64,000 bases of DNA from Lepas anatifera. Lineage: Eukaryota > Arthropoda > Thecostraca > Lepadidae. A model generated the notes under the pieces. That model searched no databases and had not been told where the DNA came from. It saw only the letters and a program-made list of their open reading frames with translations. Where the stretch lies: contig JAOTON010001682.1 of assembly GCA_034440635.1 (NCBI GenBank), forward strand, positions 712,501 to 776,500. Direction: 5' to 3'. Below, in pieces: positions 54,448 to 63,818 of the stretch. The position numbers were made by a program, and so were the translations under genes. The number at the start of each line of letters is the position of its first letter. Within the stretch, counting starts at the first letter, position 1.

Positions 54448-54911
54448 GACTCCCGCCACTCCGAGGCAAAGGGTGCCCTTGGCGACACCGGAGCCTGCCC
54501 CCCTCCTGCGACTGAGGGCTGGACGACGGTGGGCAGGGGTGGGAAGCGACGTCAACTGCCGTCCCCAGTCCAGCCCCCGTTGAAATCTCTGTTGACGGTC
54601 AGCCCTCTACTCCTGCCTTTTCTCCTCTGTCCGATAATCAGCCACCTCCGCCACCCCCACCGCCGCCGACGTCGGTTGCGGCTGTCAGGAAGCAGTTTGA
54701 GGGGTCACGGAGGGAGGATAGCACTAGGGGAAGATCTCCCACCAAACGTGTGGCATCCGGGACTCCTCCAGGCCAGCCACAACCTTCTAAAGCCCGAGCA
54801 GCATCAATAGGGACATCTAGGCCTGGGGCATCGTCTCGACCCAGGCAAAGTGGGGTGCCCTCTGCGCCCCCAAAGAAAACCTATGGGCAAGGAGGCCCAT
54901 ACTGGAAATAG
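54448..54911 (+). pseudogene. LINE ORF1 C-terminal tail, frameshifted
   Basis: Reading shifts frame near 54420-54450 and again near 54583-54590. The segments contain GWTTVGRGGKRRQLPSP and then a PPPPPPPP run, RKQFEGSRRED and KKTYGQGGPYWK before TAG 54909-54911. Composition matches ORF1 tails of such LINEs. It is listed apart because it cannot be translated in one piece. Confidence 0.7.
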
Positions 54912-54930
54912 CAAGTAGCTGCTCTGGTAG

Positions 54931-55944
54931 GCGCTCACCCTAACTTCCACCCCCATCATTAACACGTTTCTGCAGTGGAACTGTCGTGGAATTCGCACTA
55001 GCGCCGGGGATCTCCAGGCTTTTATAAGATCCAGGGGACTGGCAGCTATATGCCTGCAAGAAACTAAACTCTCAGCTGAGATCCCTTTCTCCCTTACAGG
55101 TTTTTCAATATTTCGAAAGGATTTAGAACGTAACCCAGTCGCCCACGGTGGTGTTCTTCTCGCAATCAATAATTATATACCAGCAAAGCAAATATCACTC
55201 CAAACACGGCTGCAAGCCGTGGCAGCACGTATATATATCGCTCGAAGGCAGATTTCGCTCTGCTCTATCTACCTACCCCCTGGGGTAGACATGCCCACTC
55301 GTGAACTAAATTTGCTTATATCTGAGCTACCACCGCCCATCCTTCTCTTGGGAGACTTTAATGCTCACCACACCGCTTGGGGGTGTGAAGATATTAACTC
55401 TCGGGGTCGGCACCTCGATCATTTTATCCAGGGTGTGAGCCTTTGTATTTTAAACACCGGAGCACCAACACATCTTACTATTCCATCCGGTCGGGAATCG
55501 GCATTGGATCTTAGCCTTTGCAGCCCAGAGCTATCTGCTCTGTTTAGCTGGGCTGTGTGCAGTGACCCCATGGGAAGTGACCATTTCCCTGTTTTAGTGA
55601 CTTGTGACAACACATCAGTTTTAGGCACGAGACCGCAACGTTGGAAGATGAAAATTGCTGATATGTCCTTATTTAGCTCCCTCGTGGATGACTATTTGGA
55701 AACCTTTTTCAACCCAAACACCGTTCACAGTCGACCAATTTACAGCTATCCTCCGAGACGCTGCTTATGCTTCTATACCGCGAACATCAAAAACCCTCGG
55801 CGACCACCGGTACCGTGGTGGAGCATGGAATGCCGTGACGCTGTCCGAGAGCGGCGGCGCGCTTACAGACAGTTTAAACGAAATTCCACTCAGCAAAACC
55901 TAAATATGTATCGGAAATCTCGAGCCGCCTGCAGGCTACAATAA
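54931..55944 (+). pseudogene. LINE ORF2, APE-type endonuclease domain
   Basis: Open in one frame from after a TAG at 54928 to TAA 55942-55944. Endonuclease motifs appear in order: QWNCRGI (about 54973), LQETKL (about 55050), LLLGDFNAHHTAWG (about 55345), SALDLSL (about 55500) and GSDHFPV (about 55573). These include the catalytic N, E, D/N and the SDH triad of target-primed insertion nucleases. There is no ATG before 55291; the sequence TAGGCG at 54928 could be a mutated ATGGCG start. Frame slips near 55728 and 55790 scramble a short stretch, after which WWSMECRDAVRERRRAYRQF resumes. Confidence 0.9.
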
Positions 55945-57698
55945 AACAAGCTAAGAGAAAATGTTGGAGAGAATACGTAGGTAAACTGAATCGATTTACG
56001 CCACTGTCTCAAGTGTTTGGTCAAATCCGCCGTATCGAAGGTAGGTCGGTCTCCACACCACTACCAACTCTGCAGATTGGTGGTAGGAATATATTCAATC
56101 CAACAGAAGTAGCCGACTGTATAGGAAATGCGATTGCACAGCGCTGTAGTTCAGTTAGGGAGGATGTCTCATTTATGCGATATAAAACCCTAGCTGAACA
56201 GAAAAGTATACATTTTGGAACCACCAGCACACTGTCATACAATAAGCCCTTTACCTTGCATGAGCTAGCGGCAGCCATTCGTGGGCTCCACCCTGTGGCC
56301 GAGGGCCCGGATTTAATTCACAATGATATGTTTAAAGCACTATCGCAGAGCGCACTCAGGGTACTGCTGGCCTCATTCAATATGATGTGGGAGTCCGGCG
56401 AATTTATACCGGCGTGGCGGGAGGCTATAGTGATACCAATCCTTAAACCTGGTAAATCTGGATTGGACCCTTTACACTTTAGGCCGATCTCGCTTACCTC
56501 GTGCATGTGCAAGTTGTTCGAAAAAATGGTGAATGTAAGACTCGTTTGGTATTTGGAAAGCCGGGGCATCATCAATAACAACCAGTGTGGGTTTCGTAGA
56601 GGCCGCAGTACGGTGGACCACTTGGTATCACTTGACACCTCAGTGCGAATTGCATTTAAAGAGAGGCGTCAGCTGGGAGCCGTCTTCTTTGACGCCATTG
56701 CCGCTTATGATACAGCGTGGCGACATGGTATCCTTTTAAAGTTGCATAAGTGTGGTATCAGAGGTCAGATGGGGTTCTTTATGAAAAATTTTTTGACTGA
56801 TAGGACGTTCCGTGTCAGAGTAGGTGGTACATACTCAAACACCTTTTATCAAGAAGAAGGCATTCCGCAGGGGAGCGTCTCTAGTATCTGCCTCTTCGCT
56901 CTGGCCATAAATGACGTCACACATTCACTCCCACCTTCCATTCAGGCATCCATTTTCGTGGACGACATCGCAGTATGGGCAAAGGCTTCAACAACGCCGG
57001 CACTTTCCCGTCAGCTCCAGCTGGCCGTGAACCATCTGGAACGCTGGAGTAGTAAAAATGGATTATATTTTTCGACCGAAAAAACCGCTGGTGTTCATTT
57101 CTGTCGCAGGCGCAGGACCTGTCCGGAACCTATGGTATCGTTGCGCGGTAAAACTATCACTTTCCAACCGACAGCAAAGTTTCTCGGAGTAACGTTTGAT
57201 AAACGGCTGACATACAACGCACACATTAGGAATATACGTGACAAGTGTTTTAAATCATTGAATGCCTTGAAATGTGCATCTCGTCTATCGTACGGAGCGG
57301 ACAGGAAGACACTTCTCATTCTCTATCGGTCTCTTGTTCGTTCCAAGATGGATTACGCCTGTTTTGTATACGATTCTGCGTCGGAATCAGCTAAACGCTG
57401 TTTAGATACGATTCACCATAGTGCACTCCGAGTGGCCACAGGTGCGTTTAGGACAACACCGTGCTCCAGCTTGTTGGTGGAAGCAAATGAACCACCTCTC
57501 GCATTGCGACGGCGCCTGCTCGGGCAGCGTTACGCCTGTAAGCTGGCTCAGTCTCCGTCACACCCAACATATAACGCAGTTTTTTTCGCGGAACATGCTA
57601 CGGCTGTTTGTGAACGTGCAAAGAGGAATCCCACTGGGCGTACGCGTCCAACGTTTCTCGGCCGAAAGTGGTATCCAGCCGAGTGTTGTGACTCATAG
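55930..57698 (+). pseudogene. LINE ORF2, reverse transcriptase domain
   Basis: A frameshift near 55930 moves reading into this frame, open from TIKQAKRKCWREYVG to TAG/TGA at 57698. Reverse transcriptase landmarks are HFRPISLTSCMCKLFEKM (about residues 155-172 from 56013), QCGFRRGRSTVDHL, FFDAIAAYD with catalytic D227, GIPQGSVSS and IFVDDIA with D317-D318. Thumb motifs and KFLGVTFDKRL follow. Both catalytic aspartate motifs are intact, though A-I-A-A in the first is unusual. It copies LINE RNA at the nicked target. Confidence 0.95.
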
Positions 57699-58668
57699 CG
57701 AGCTTTCAGACATCCCTCCTTGGGAACTTATCTGCCCAAAAACCGACATGACTCTCGCAGGGAAAACCAAATCCGATACTATCCCTACTGAATTTAAACA
57801 ATTGGCGCTCGAACACATTGCACAGTATGCAGATCATGTGTCGTTCTACACTGACGGATCAAAAACTGATATTGGAGTGGGATGCGCTTTTGTTACGGAT
57901 ACAGTAACAAGAAATTTCTCACTTTCATCTTTTGCATCGGTTTTCACCTCTGAACTCACCGCCTTGGATAAGGCTCTATGCTTTATCGAAGTTAGTGATG
58001 CCACGAAATACGTTATTTTCACCGATAGCCTTAGCAGCATTCAAGCTGTGAGTGGTTTCAACCCAAGTGATGGACTTGTTTTAAACATTGTCCTGCGCTT
58101 AACCCGCCTTGCCAGACTGGGAAAGTATGTAACACTCTGCTGGATCCCAAGTCATGTTGGAATACAATTGAATGAAGTGGCAGACGCAGCGGCCCGACGT
58201 GCTTCCCGTAGGCCCTGCAGGCGTGCGCAACGAATCCCCGCTAGAGATTTGTACCCATATATATGTACCCACCTTCGCAGTGTATGGCAAGAACAATGGA
58301 ATAATATAATAAATAACAAGTTGAAAGTTATCAAACCTGAGATCGGTGAGTGGCCATCCTCGCTGCGGCCTAACCGCCGTGAGGAGGTGGCGTTGTGTCG
58401 ATTGCGGACTGGCCACACGCTGGCCACTCACCGATATCTGTTATGCGGCGAACCTCGACCACAATGTCAGCGATGTGCGGCGCCCCTGTCGGTCCGACAC
58501 GTGCTGGTCTCATGTCCGGAATATGCTAGACGCAGGTCTTTGCATTTTGGCGTGCACCGGCAGGAGTCCACACTCTTAGAATTGATCGGCCGTGACTCCA
58601 GTATGGTTGAACGGGTGCTGTCCTATCTTAGAGACATTGACTTTACGATAATATTTGATCCTGGTTAA
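57590..58668 (+). pseudogene. LINE ORF2, RNase H domain and C-terminus
   Basis: Another frameshift (about 57590-57690) moves reading to this frame, which ends at TAA 58666-58668. RNase H catalytic residues are all present: FYTDGSK (D), SELTALDKAL (E), FTDSLSS (D) and NEVADAAAR (D), with the SHVG histidine. A C-terminal CQRC...HVLVSC arrangement resembles a zinc-binding motif common in I-group LINEs. RNase H removes RNA from the RNA-DNA hybrid after reverse transcription. Confidence 0.94.
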
Positions 58669-59125
58669 AAGCGTGTGTTGTGGTAGTCAACCGCGCTGAT
58701 AGGCGCCTGGCGCCGATTTGGCGGGTCCTCCCTTTCGCTCCGGGGCCTTTCAAGTCTCGGAGCGACGGGGAGGGCCTCCGTTAGACGTCGGGCTTGGGTC
58801 CGGCGTCTAGGCTGCCCCGCGCCCCCGGGCCCCTGGGTCCGTTGGCGCGGGGTGGGCGCCGGAAGTGATGCCCCGGCGCCCCGCGCCGGAGCCTGCCGGC
58901 GCGGTAAACCTGTTTGAATCTGTGACCATGCATCCGTGCAGTGAGAATCATAACTACGATGTGAAAGAGTCACTCTTTAATGTAAATATTAGTTCACTGT
59001 AGACGAGACTTTACTTTCCCCTAAAGACAGACAAATTTATAAACTTTGACTGCAGAGAAGTGTTATGGGCGCTATATGACCTTGCAGGTTGGCGCGCCCC
59101 TAAAACCAAATAATCAATCAATCAT
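58669..59125 (+). other. LINE 3' UTR and 3' end
   Basis: A GC-rich part (about 58680-58915), then AT-richer sequence, ending GGCGCTATATGACCTTGCAG, GTTGGCGCGCCCC and AATAATCAATCAATCA. This last ~55 bp resembles the SINE-1 tail block. It has no poly-A tail; it ends in a short ATCA repeat and then (CTCA)n. Confidence 0.75.
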
Positions 59126-59200
59126 CACTCACTCACTCACTCACTCACTCACTCACTCACTCACTCACCCACCCACCGTCTTTATCTCTCTCTCTCTCTC
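59126..59200 (+). repeat. (CTCA)n and (CT)n at the LINE 3' junction
   Basis: About ten CTCA units (59126-59167), then CCCACCCACC and a (CT)n stretch (59183-59202). Same tetranucleotide and same strand phase as the 5' flank at 52022-52158. Confidence 0.93.
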
Positions 59201-59202
59201 TC

Positions 59203-59453
59203 TTTTCTTTCTCTTTCACCCACATATTCTGATGACGTCAGCCAATCGCGTACCAAGCACTGGGAATGGGAGGGAGGAATGGGCAGTGAAGGAGAGTTCT
59301 TATTTTTGCTCTCCTCAATAAGAACGACGAAGAGGCGCACACAATTAAACGATGGAGGCAGCGGCTATTTCTTCGCTTTCAAAATACCAAAAAATACCAG
59401 ACCTTTGGCGAGGCTGGATGCCCAACTGCTTCAGGTTGTTTGAGGACTAAGAA
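59203..59453. other. No recognisable gene
   Basis: Contains GATGACGTCAGCCAATCGCG near 59231 (CRE next to CCAAT), but no coding exon is supported nearby. Confidence 0.35.
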
Positions 59454-59621
59454 CAGTGGCAGATACAGGGGGGGTCTTAAGCCCCGAAATTTCTAACTAG
59501 AGTAATCACGTGATAAGAGGATATTTTCGGGGTACAAGTGGGGTAGGGTTGAGCTTCCGTTGCATCTATAGCAGCTTCCGTAGCCCCTCTCCTCCAAAAC
59601 GGGAGTCTAGATCCGCCACTG
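59454..59621 (+). mobile_element. MITE with CAGTGGCAGATACAG / CTAGATCCGCCACTG ends
   Basis: 168 bp with ~14-bp inverted ends of hAT type. Flanking 8-mers do not match, so the duplication has decayed or the element is rearranged. Confidence 0.65.
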
Positions 59622-60200
59622 GTCATTTCGGCCCTCTGTGTACATGGCAGTCGGTGTCGGGTTGAGTCGAAGCAGGCTTTGAAACATTCATCCACGGAGA
59701 TTCCGGAGAAGGGGCAGGAGAAGATGGTTGGGAATTCTCCCATGATTTTTGGTACCCGATAGGCTTTCAATAGGCTTTTCACTACCGTATCACATGGCTT
59801 TGTATTCTCCAGAGTGTCACGATACTGACGGCCTCCATACCAGATGACAGGAAATGTACCAGATTTAGTGGGATAAAAAACGGAGCGGCAGCTTCCATAC
59901 GTCACGCCGCTTTTCTACAACGTTAATGAAATTGGGTCATGAACACTAAAAACGGCACGGTTTTAGCCCGAGTTTGACACGAAGTTGGTGGTCATGCCCC
60001 GATTGACACGCAAGTGGCACAGCAAGGATTCCAGGAATAAGAAGGCCTGCCGAGATGCTTCCCTAAAACAAGCCAAGCCTAGTCGTACCAATTGCTGGGA
60101 ACTGTAAACATATATCCTGGCCAAATATGCATACGATCCGTATTAGCACTAGGTAGCGATAATGACGGTAAAACAACACGTGTCAGCTATCGGGTCATAC
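59622..60200. other. No recognisable gene
   Basis: No repeat ends or coding motifs are recognised; a 142-codon minus-strand frame (59905-59477) has no known domain. Confidence 0.4.
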
Positions 60201-60323
60201 CATGGGCGGCTCCAGGGGGCAGGTAACCCCCACCCCTCCCCCTCCCGATCAACCCTCGGCGCTCCTTGAAATGGTCATGGCGCCCCCTGGAAAGGCCGAT
60301 TGCGCCTCCCTGAATTGTCGGTG
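60201..60323 (+). mobile_element. CATAGGCGG-family MITE, left part
   Basis: CATGGGCGGCTCCAGGGGG, then CGATCAACCCTCGGCGCTCC and GGCGCCCCCTGGAAAGG, matches the left ~110 bp of 37144-37416. The right end is absent. Confidence 0.65.
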
Positions 60324-60754
60324 GTATGATCGATGACTTATAGTTGCATCATCAGCTGTCGAAAAGTTTTTTTACGATATTACGATTTCTCGTTACTGTA
60401 GGCATAATATCGACACATTCTCCTATAAAATGACAATCGCCTGAGAGTTAATACGAAGATTCGCCCCAAAGCAAACCCTCAGTTTTTCCAGTGTTTTTCG
60501 AAAAAAAGAAATTGGCATGATTTTTCAACGTGTATTTATCATTGCATGCAAGGGCCCCCGGCATGGCGATCTATCAGCGCTCTCAGTCCGCTAAGCACCG
60601 TCATACGGGGGAGCGTATAGAGCGAACACTTCCATCATGATTAACCATGATTACCTTTAGGCTGCTCAGAGTCTAGCAATAGCTGCTCACAATAAAATAC
60701 CAAAATACACGACGGACGCGAGCTATGGTGCGGAAAAACCATAAATCCTCTGCG

Positions 60755-60820
60755 GAAAGTTGAGAGCTCGCGACGCCGTATGATATTGGTAGTTGGTGCG
60801 TCGTTAGAATCAACAGCTAT
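60755..60820 (+). repeat. SINE-1 tail fragment
   Basis: CGCGACGCCGTATGATATTG, then GTTGGTGCGTCGTTAGAATC, matches the tail block at 2838-2880 and the inverted copies at 22380 and 25345. Confidence 0.65.
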
Positions 60821-60910
60821 CTCTGTTACCAAGTAATGATGTCATCAGACTGTCTCCCTGCTTCATTTAACCTAAGCCGCGGCGCCTTCTCGGGGTTTCT
60901 GGCTCCCACG

Positions 60911-61140
60911 CAGGGGCATCACGGGGCCAGGGGGCCTGCCCCCCCATTTTTTGGGCCAAACATTTACTGATCTTGGTCAAAATGGGAGAAAACCGGACAT
61001 TCTTATAACCAGCCGCTGCAGAAGGCAAAGAAGAGCCCAAATTCGAACAGTATTTGGTCCTAACGTGGAAAGTTTTTGTCATCGTCAGTTTGAAGTTTGG
61101 CTGCCCCCCCTCCACCTTTTTGCCGGTCGCGACGTTCATG
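60911..61140 (+). mobile_element. hAT-like MITE, CAGGGGCATCACGG family
   Basis: 230 bp starting CAGGGGCATCACGGGG and ending GGTCGCGACGTTCATG. It has a perfect 8-bp duplication, CTCCCACG, at 60903-60910 and 61141-61148. Colinear with 36404-36640. Confidence 0.9.
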
Positions 61141-61148
61141 CTCCCACG

Positions 61149-61539
61149 TATTAACTGAGTATTCGCGCCGACTCAGCTGATTTCTGCACTGAAAACTACA
61201 CCAGAAAGTAGAATAGTTCTATAGTTAAAAACAATTGATTTTTCAGTTATTTTCCCAATATTCACAACGGCGTAACATGCATAGGCATGTGTGACGGTGG
61301 AATATTTCTGTAACCCACATTTTATGGGGAAATATTCCCCAAATACACACTACTGTGCCGAAACACCTTTCTAGGTAGTTTGTTAACTAGCTCCAGAATA
61401 AAACATCATTTTTGAAACTGTAGAAATTTTCAGACTTCAGGGTGAATTTTTTATCCGTGTACAATATCGCACGATCACACTGGATACACGGTTAGTAGAG
61501 AATGGTTGTAGAGCCTTTAGCTGCTCTGCTCAAATCACA
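61149..61539. other. No recognisable gene
   Basis: AT-rich sequence between two MITEs, with no recognised feature. Confidence 0.4.
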
Positions 61540-61547
61540 CCACGTTC

Positions 61548-61946
61548 CAGTGGCGGATCTAGCTGGGTGGTTTGGGAGGGGCAAACAAAAGTCGAAAAGC
61601 AAAAAAAAGCAAAAAAAAAAACGTCGTGCAGTGAGCAATTGCGTTACAATATGCCTTTTCGGTAGGATTTTGGGAACTGGAGACAAAAAGAAGAAAAAAA
61701 CGACACGGGGTGAAAAATATGGACTCAAGATACTTTTTTCCTATTCAAGCCCCAATATTTACACTAAACTTCACTAATTCTGTTTGAAGTTGAGAGTTGA
61801 AGCACCAAAATCCTGCTTACAAGCTAAAAAGGAGTCGGGGGAAAAAGGAGGCCTATAGCTTTGGGGGGGCGCAAAAACATAGTTTTGCCCCGAGCTTTTC
61901 CGTTTGGGGGAATTGCCTTTTTGCCCCCCCGCTGGATCCGCCACTG
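61548..61946 (+). mobile_element. hAT-like MITE, ~390-bp GTTTGGGAGGGGCAAAC family, best copy
   Basis: 399 bp starting CAGTGGCGGATCTAGC and ending GCTGGATCCGCCACTG. It has a perfect 8-bp duplication, CCACGTTC, at 61540-61547 and 61947-61954. The interior matches 43565-43943 throughout, and 31946-32326 and 27397-27736 in inverse. Confidence 0.94.
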
Positions 61947-61954
61947 CCACGTTC

Positions 61955-62721
61955 GTAGGGACCCGCAGCACAGGCCTGCGTCTAAGTCGCGAAGCCTGAG
62001 TTTACGAAATCTCCAGAACCGCTGCACATCTCAGCTGAGTCTGTTTTTAGACATCAAACACTCGAATCACATTCCGCAGTGGTAAAATATTGCACACAAA
62101 CTTTGATTCGATACACTTGTATCATGTAAAGGCGGTGTTTTTCCTGAGCCAAACATCGGCCACCGTTAAAAAAACATAATGCACAAGCGTTCCAATCCAA
62201 CGATCCTTTTAATATCATTGATCGACCTCATCGTGCGTTGATTACGGACCAATATCACTCACAAAATATGGTAATAAAGATGCTAACCTAAAACGGTCAC
62301 CAATGGGAAAAATTTCTGGCACCTTTTGAACTATAATCCCATGCTGCTTTTTACAAATTCCGGTAATACAAATCGACAGCACCCTTACAAAAAGTTGAAC
62401 TCCAAAACCATGCCACTATACCACCTACAGCTATCAAAACCCTATCTCTAAGAACATGCAATAGAAACAATTCCAGCCATCGCAGCTGTGTGTGTATACA
62501 CAGAGCTTAACTTATCCACGGAGCAGACCTGCCTCAAACACAAAATCACATCAGGCCCGAGCCTGACCTAATCCCAGTGAGAAATCCCACTACAATCACT
62601 ATACCTCAGTTGTCACCATCAACCCTGGTTTCTAGACACAAACTTCGCCTTCTAAACACACTGGCCTGTAGCACCTGCACATTCTTCGGCAGCATCTGTA
62701 GCATCCTCTGCCGGAATCCAA
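61955..62721. other. Downstream region of galactose mutarotase; no other gene
   Basis: Presumably holds the 3' UTR of the minus-strand mutarotase gene just to the right. No clear poly-A signal was identified on the minus strand and no repeat ends were recognised. Confidence 0.4.
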
Positions 62722-63786
62722 CTACACACCAGCTGCAACGGAGAACTTGTAGATACACGTGTGTTCATACAACTCTCCCGGGTTGACGATTGTGTTGGGA
62801 AATTCCGGATGGTTCACGGCATCTGGGTATTTCTGTGTCTCCAAGCAGAAGGCGCCTTGCTTTTCGTAGTTGGCACCAGCTTTGCCTGCGGTTCCTCCCA
62901 AGAAGTTTCCTGTGTAAAACTGTACACCGGGCTGATCCGTCAGCACGTCCATAACAATGCCAGTGTCTGGGGAGTAAACCCGAGCTGCCTCAACGGGACT
63001 GCCATCTGGCGACAGTTTCAGACAGTAGTTGTTGTCAAACCCGCCACCAGATGGTAGCTGCGACAACGCGTTTCCTAGAGGCCGAGCGGTGCGGAAATCG
63101 TACCCTCCGCTAACTGGATGCTTCACACCGGTCACCAGACAGTTAGCATCCACTTCCAGATACTCCTCTGAGAAGATCTGGACCGAGTGACGAAGAATGG
63201 CAGTCCTTCCAGCATCGTGTCCGCCCAAGTTCCAGTAGCCGTGATTAGTAAGGTTGACTGGAGTCGGGCGGTCGGTCATCGCCTTGTACCTGATGACCAG
63301 CTGACTGTCCTCAGTCAGCTGATAGGTCACGTGGGTAGTCAGCTGACCCGGATAGCCCTCCTCGCCGTCCGCACTGACGTAGGTGAACGTGACGCTATCC
63401 CCGGCCACGTGGGATCCCCACACTTTCTTGTCAAAGCCAACAAGGCCACCGTGCAGATGAACTGGAGGCCTGTTCAGAGCCACGGTCACTTCTTTTCCAT
63501 TGAGCATAAACTTGCCGCCGTTGATTCGGTTCGCCACACGCCCCACCGTGCAGCCAAAATAGCACGTATTCTCCAAATATTTCTCGAATGTGTCTTCTCC
63601 CAGCGCCACATCCACGACCTTGCTGTGTTTGTCCTTGACCTTGAGCGAGGTCAGTCGAGCGCCATAGTTAATGACCTGTGCCACGGTGCCGGCGGAGTTA
63701 GTGAGGGTAAAGCGGCGGATGGGCACGGGCGTAGAGTTGGGAGATGCGCGGTAAACGCCGAAATTGTCCTCAGCACAGGTTGTCAT
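62722..63786 (-). CDS. GALM: Galactose mutarotase (aldose 1-epimerase)
   Basis: 354 codons plus stop on the minus strand in one exon. It interconverts alpha and beta anomers of galactose and other aldoses, feeding the Leloir pathway in the cytosol. Family signatures are GRVANRING at 82-90, LHGG with catalytic-type His112, DGEEGYPG at 140-147, PVNLTNHGYWNLGG with His182, GGGFDNNYCL with Asp251, GVQFYTGNF at 287-295 and FCLETQKYPDAVNHP with the catalytic-base Glu316. Length fits the family (about 340-350 aa) and all active-site residues appear present. The chosen ATG (63786-63784) gives MTTCAEDNFGVY. An in-frame ATG 33 codons upstream is unlikely, since a pyrimidine-rich tract and AG acceptor end at 63804, which suggests a 5' UTR intron. 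Vertebrate homologues have several coding introns; here there are none. Confidence 0.96.
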   Translation of the reverse strand: MTTCAEDNFGVYRASPNSTPVPIRRFTLTNSAGTVAQVINYGARLTSLKVKDKHSKVVDVALGEDTFEKYLENTCYFGCTVGRVANRINGGKFMLNGKEVTVALNRPPVHLHGGLVGFDKKVWGSHVAGDSVTFTYVSADGEEGYPGQLTTHVTYQLTEDSQLVIRYKAMTDRPTPVNLTNHGYWNLGGHDAGRTAILRHSVQIFSEEYLEVDANCLVTGVKHPVSGGYDFRTARPLGNALSQLPSGGGFDNNYCLKLSPDGSPVEAARVYSPDTGIVMDVLTDQPGVQFYTGNFLGGTAGKAGANYEKQGAFCLETQKYPDAVNHPEFPNTIVNPGELYEHTCIYKFSVAAGV

Positions 63787-63803
63787 GGTAACGGCGGAAG
63801 TGC

Positions 63804-63818
63804 CTGGAAGAGGAAGAA
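63804..63818 (-). promoter_or_regulatory. Probable splice acceptor before the mutarotase start
   Basis: The minus strand reads CTTCTTCCTCTTCCAG ending at 63804, followed by 17 bases and then the ATG. A strong pyrimidine tract plus AG supports a 5' UTR intron whose donor is outside the window or not recognised. Confidence 0.55.

Larger units (their letters stand above)
52159..59125 (+). mobile_element. Near-full-length I/Jockey-like LINE, inactivated
   Basis: About 7.0 kb: 5' UTR (52159-53289), ORF1 with three zinc knuckles, ORF2 with APE-type endonuclease, reverse transcriptase and RNase H, GC-rich 3' UTR, and a 3' end GACCTTGCAGGTTGGCGC...ACCAAATAATCAATCA. An RNase H domain after the reverse transcriptase points to the I group of LINEs. 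At least five frameshifts make it non-autonomous. The 5' and 3' ends both adjoin (CTCA)n. No other copy is in the window. Exact 5' terminus is uncertain by some bases. Confidence 0.95.
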
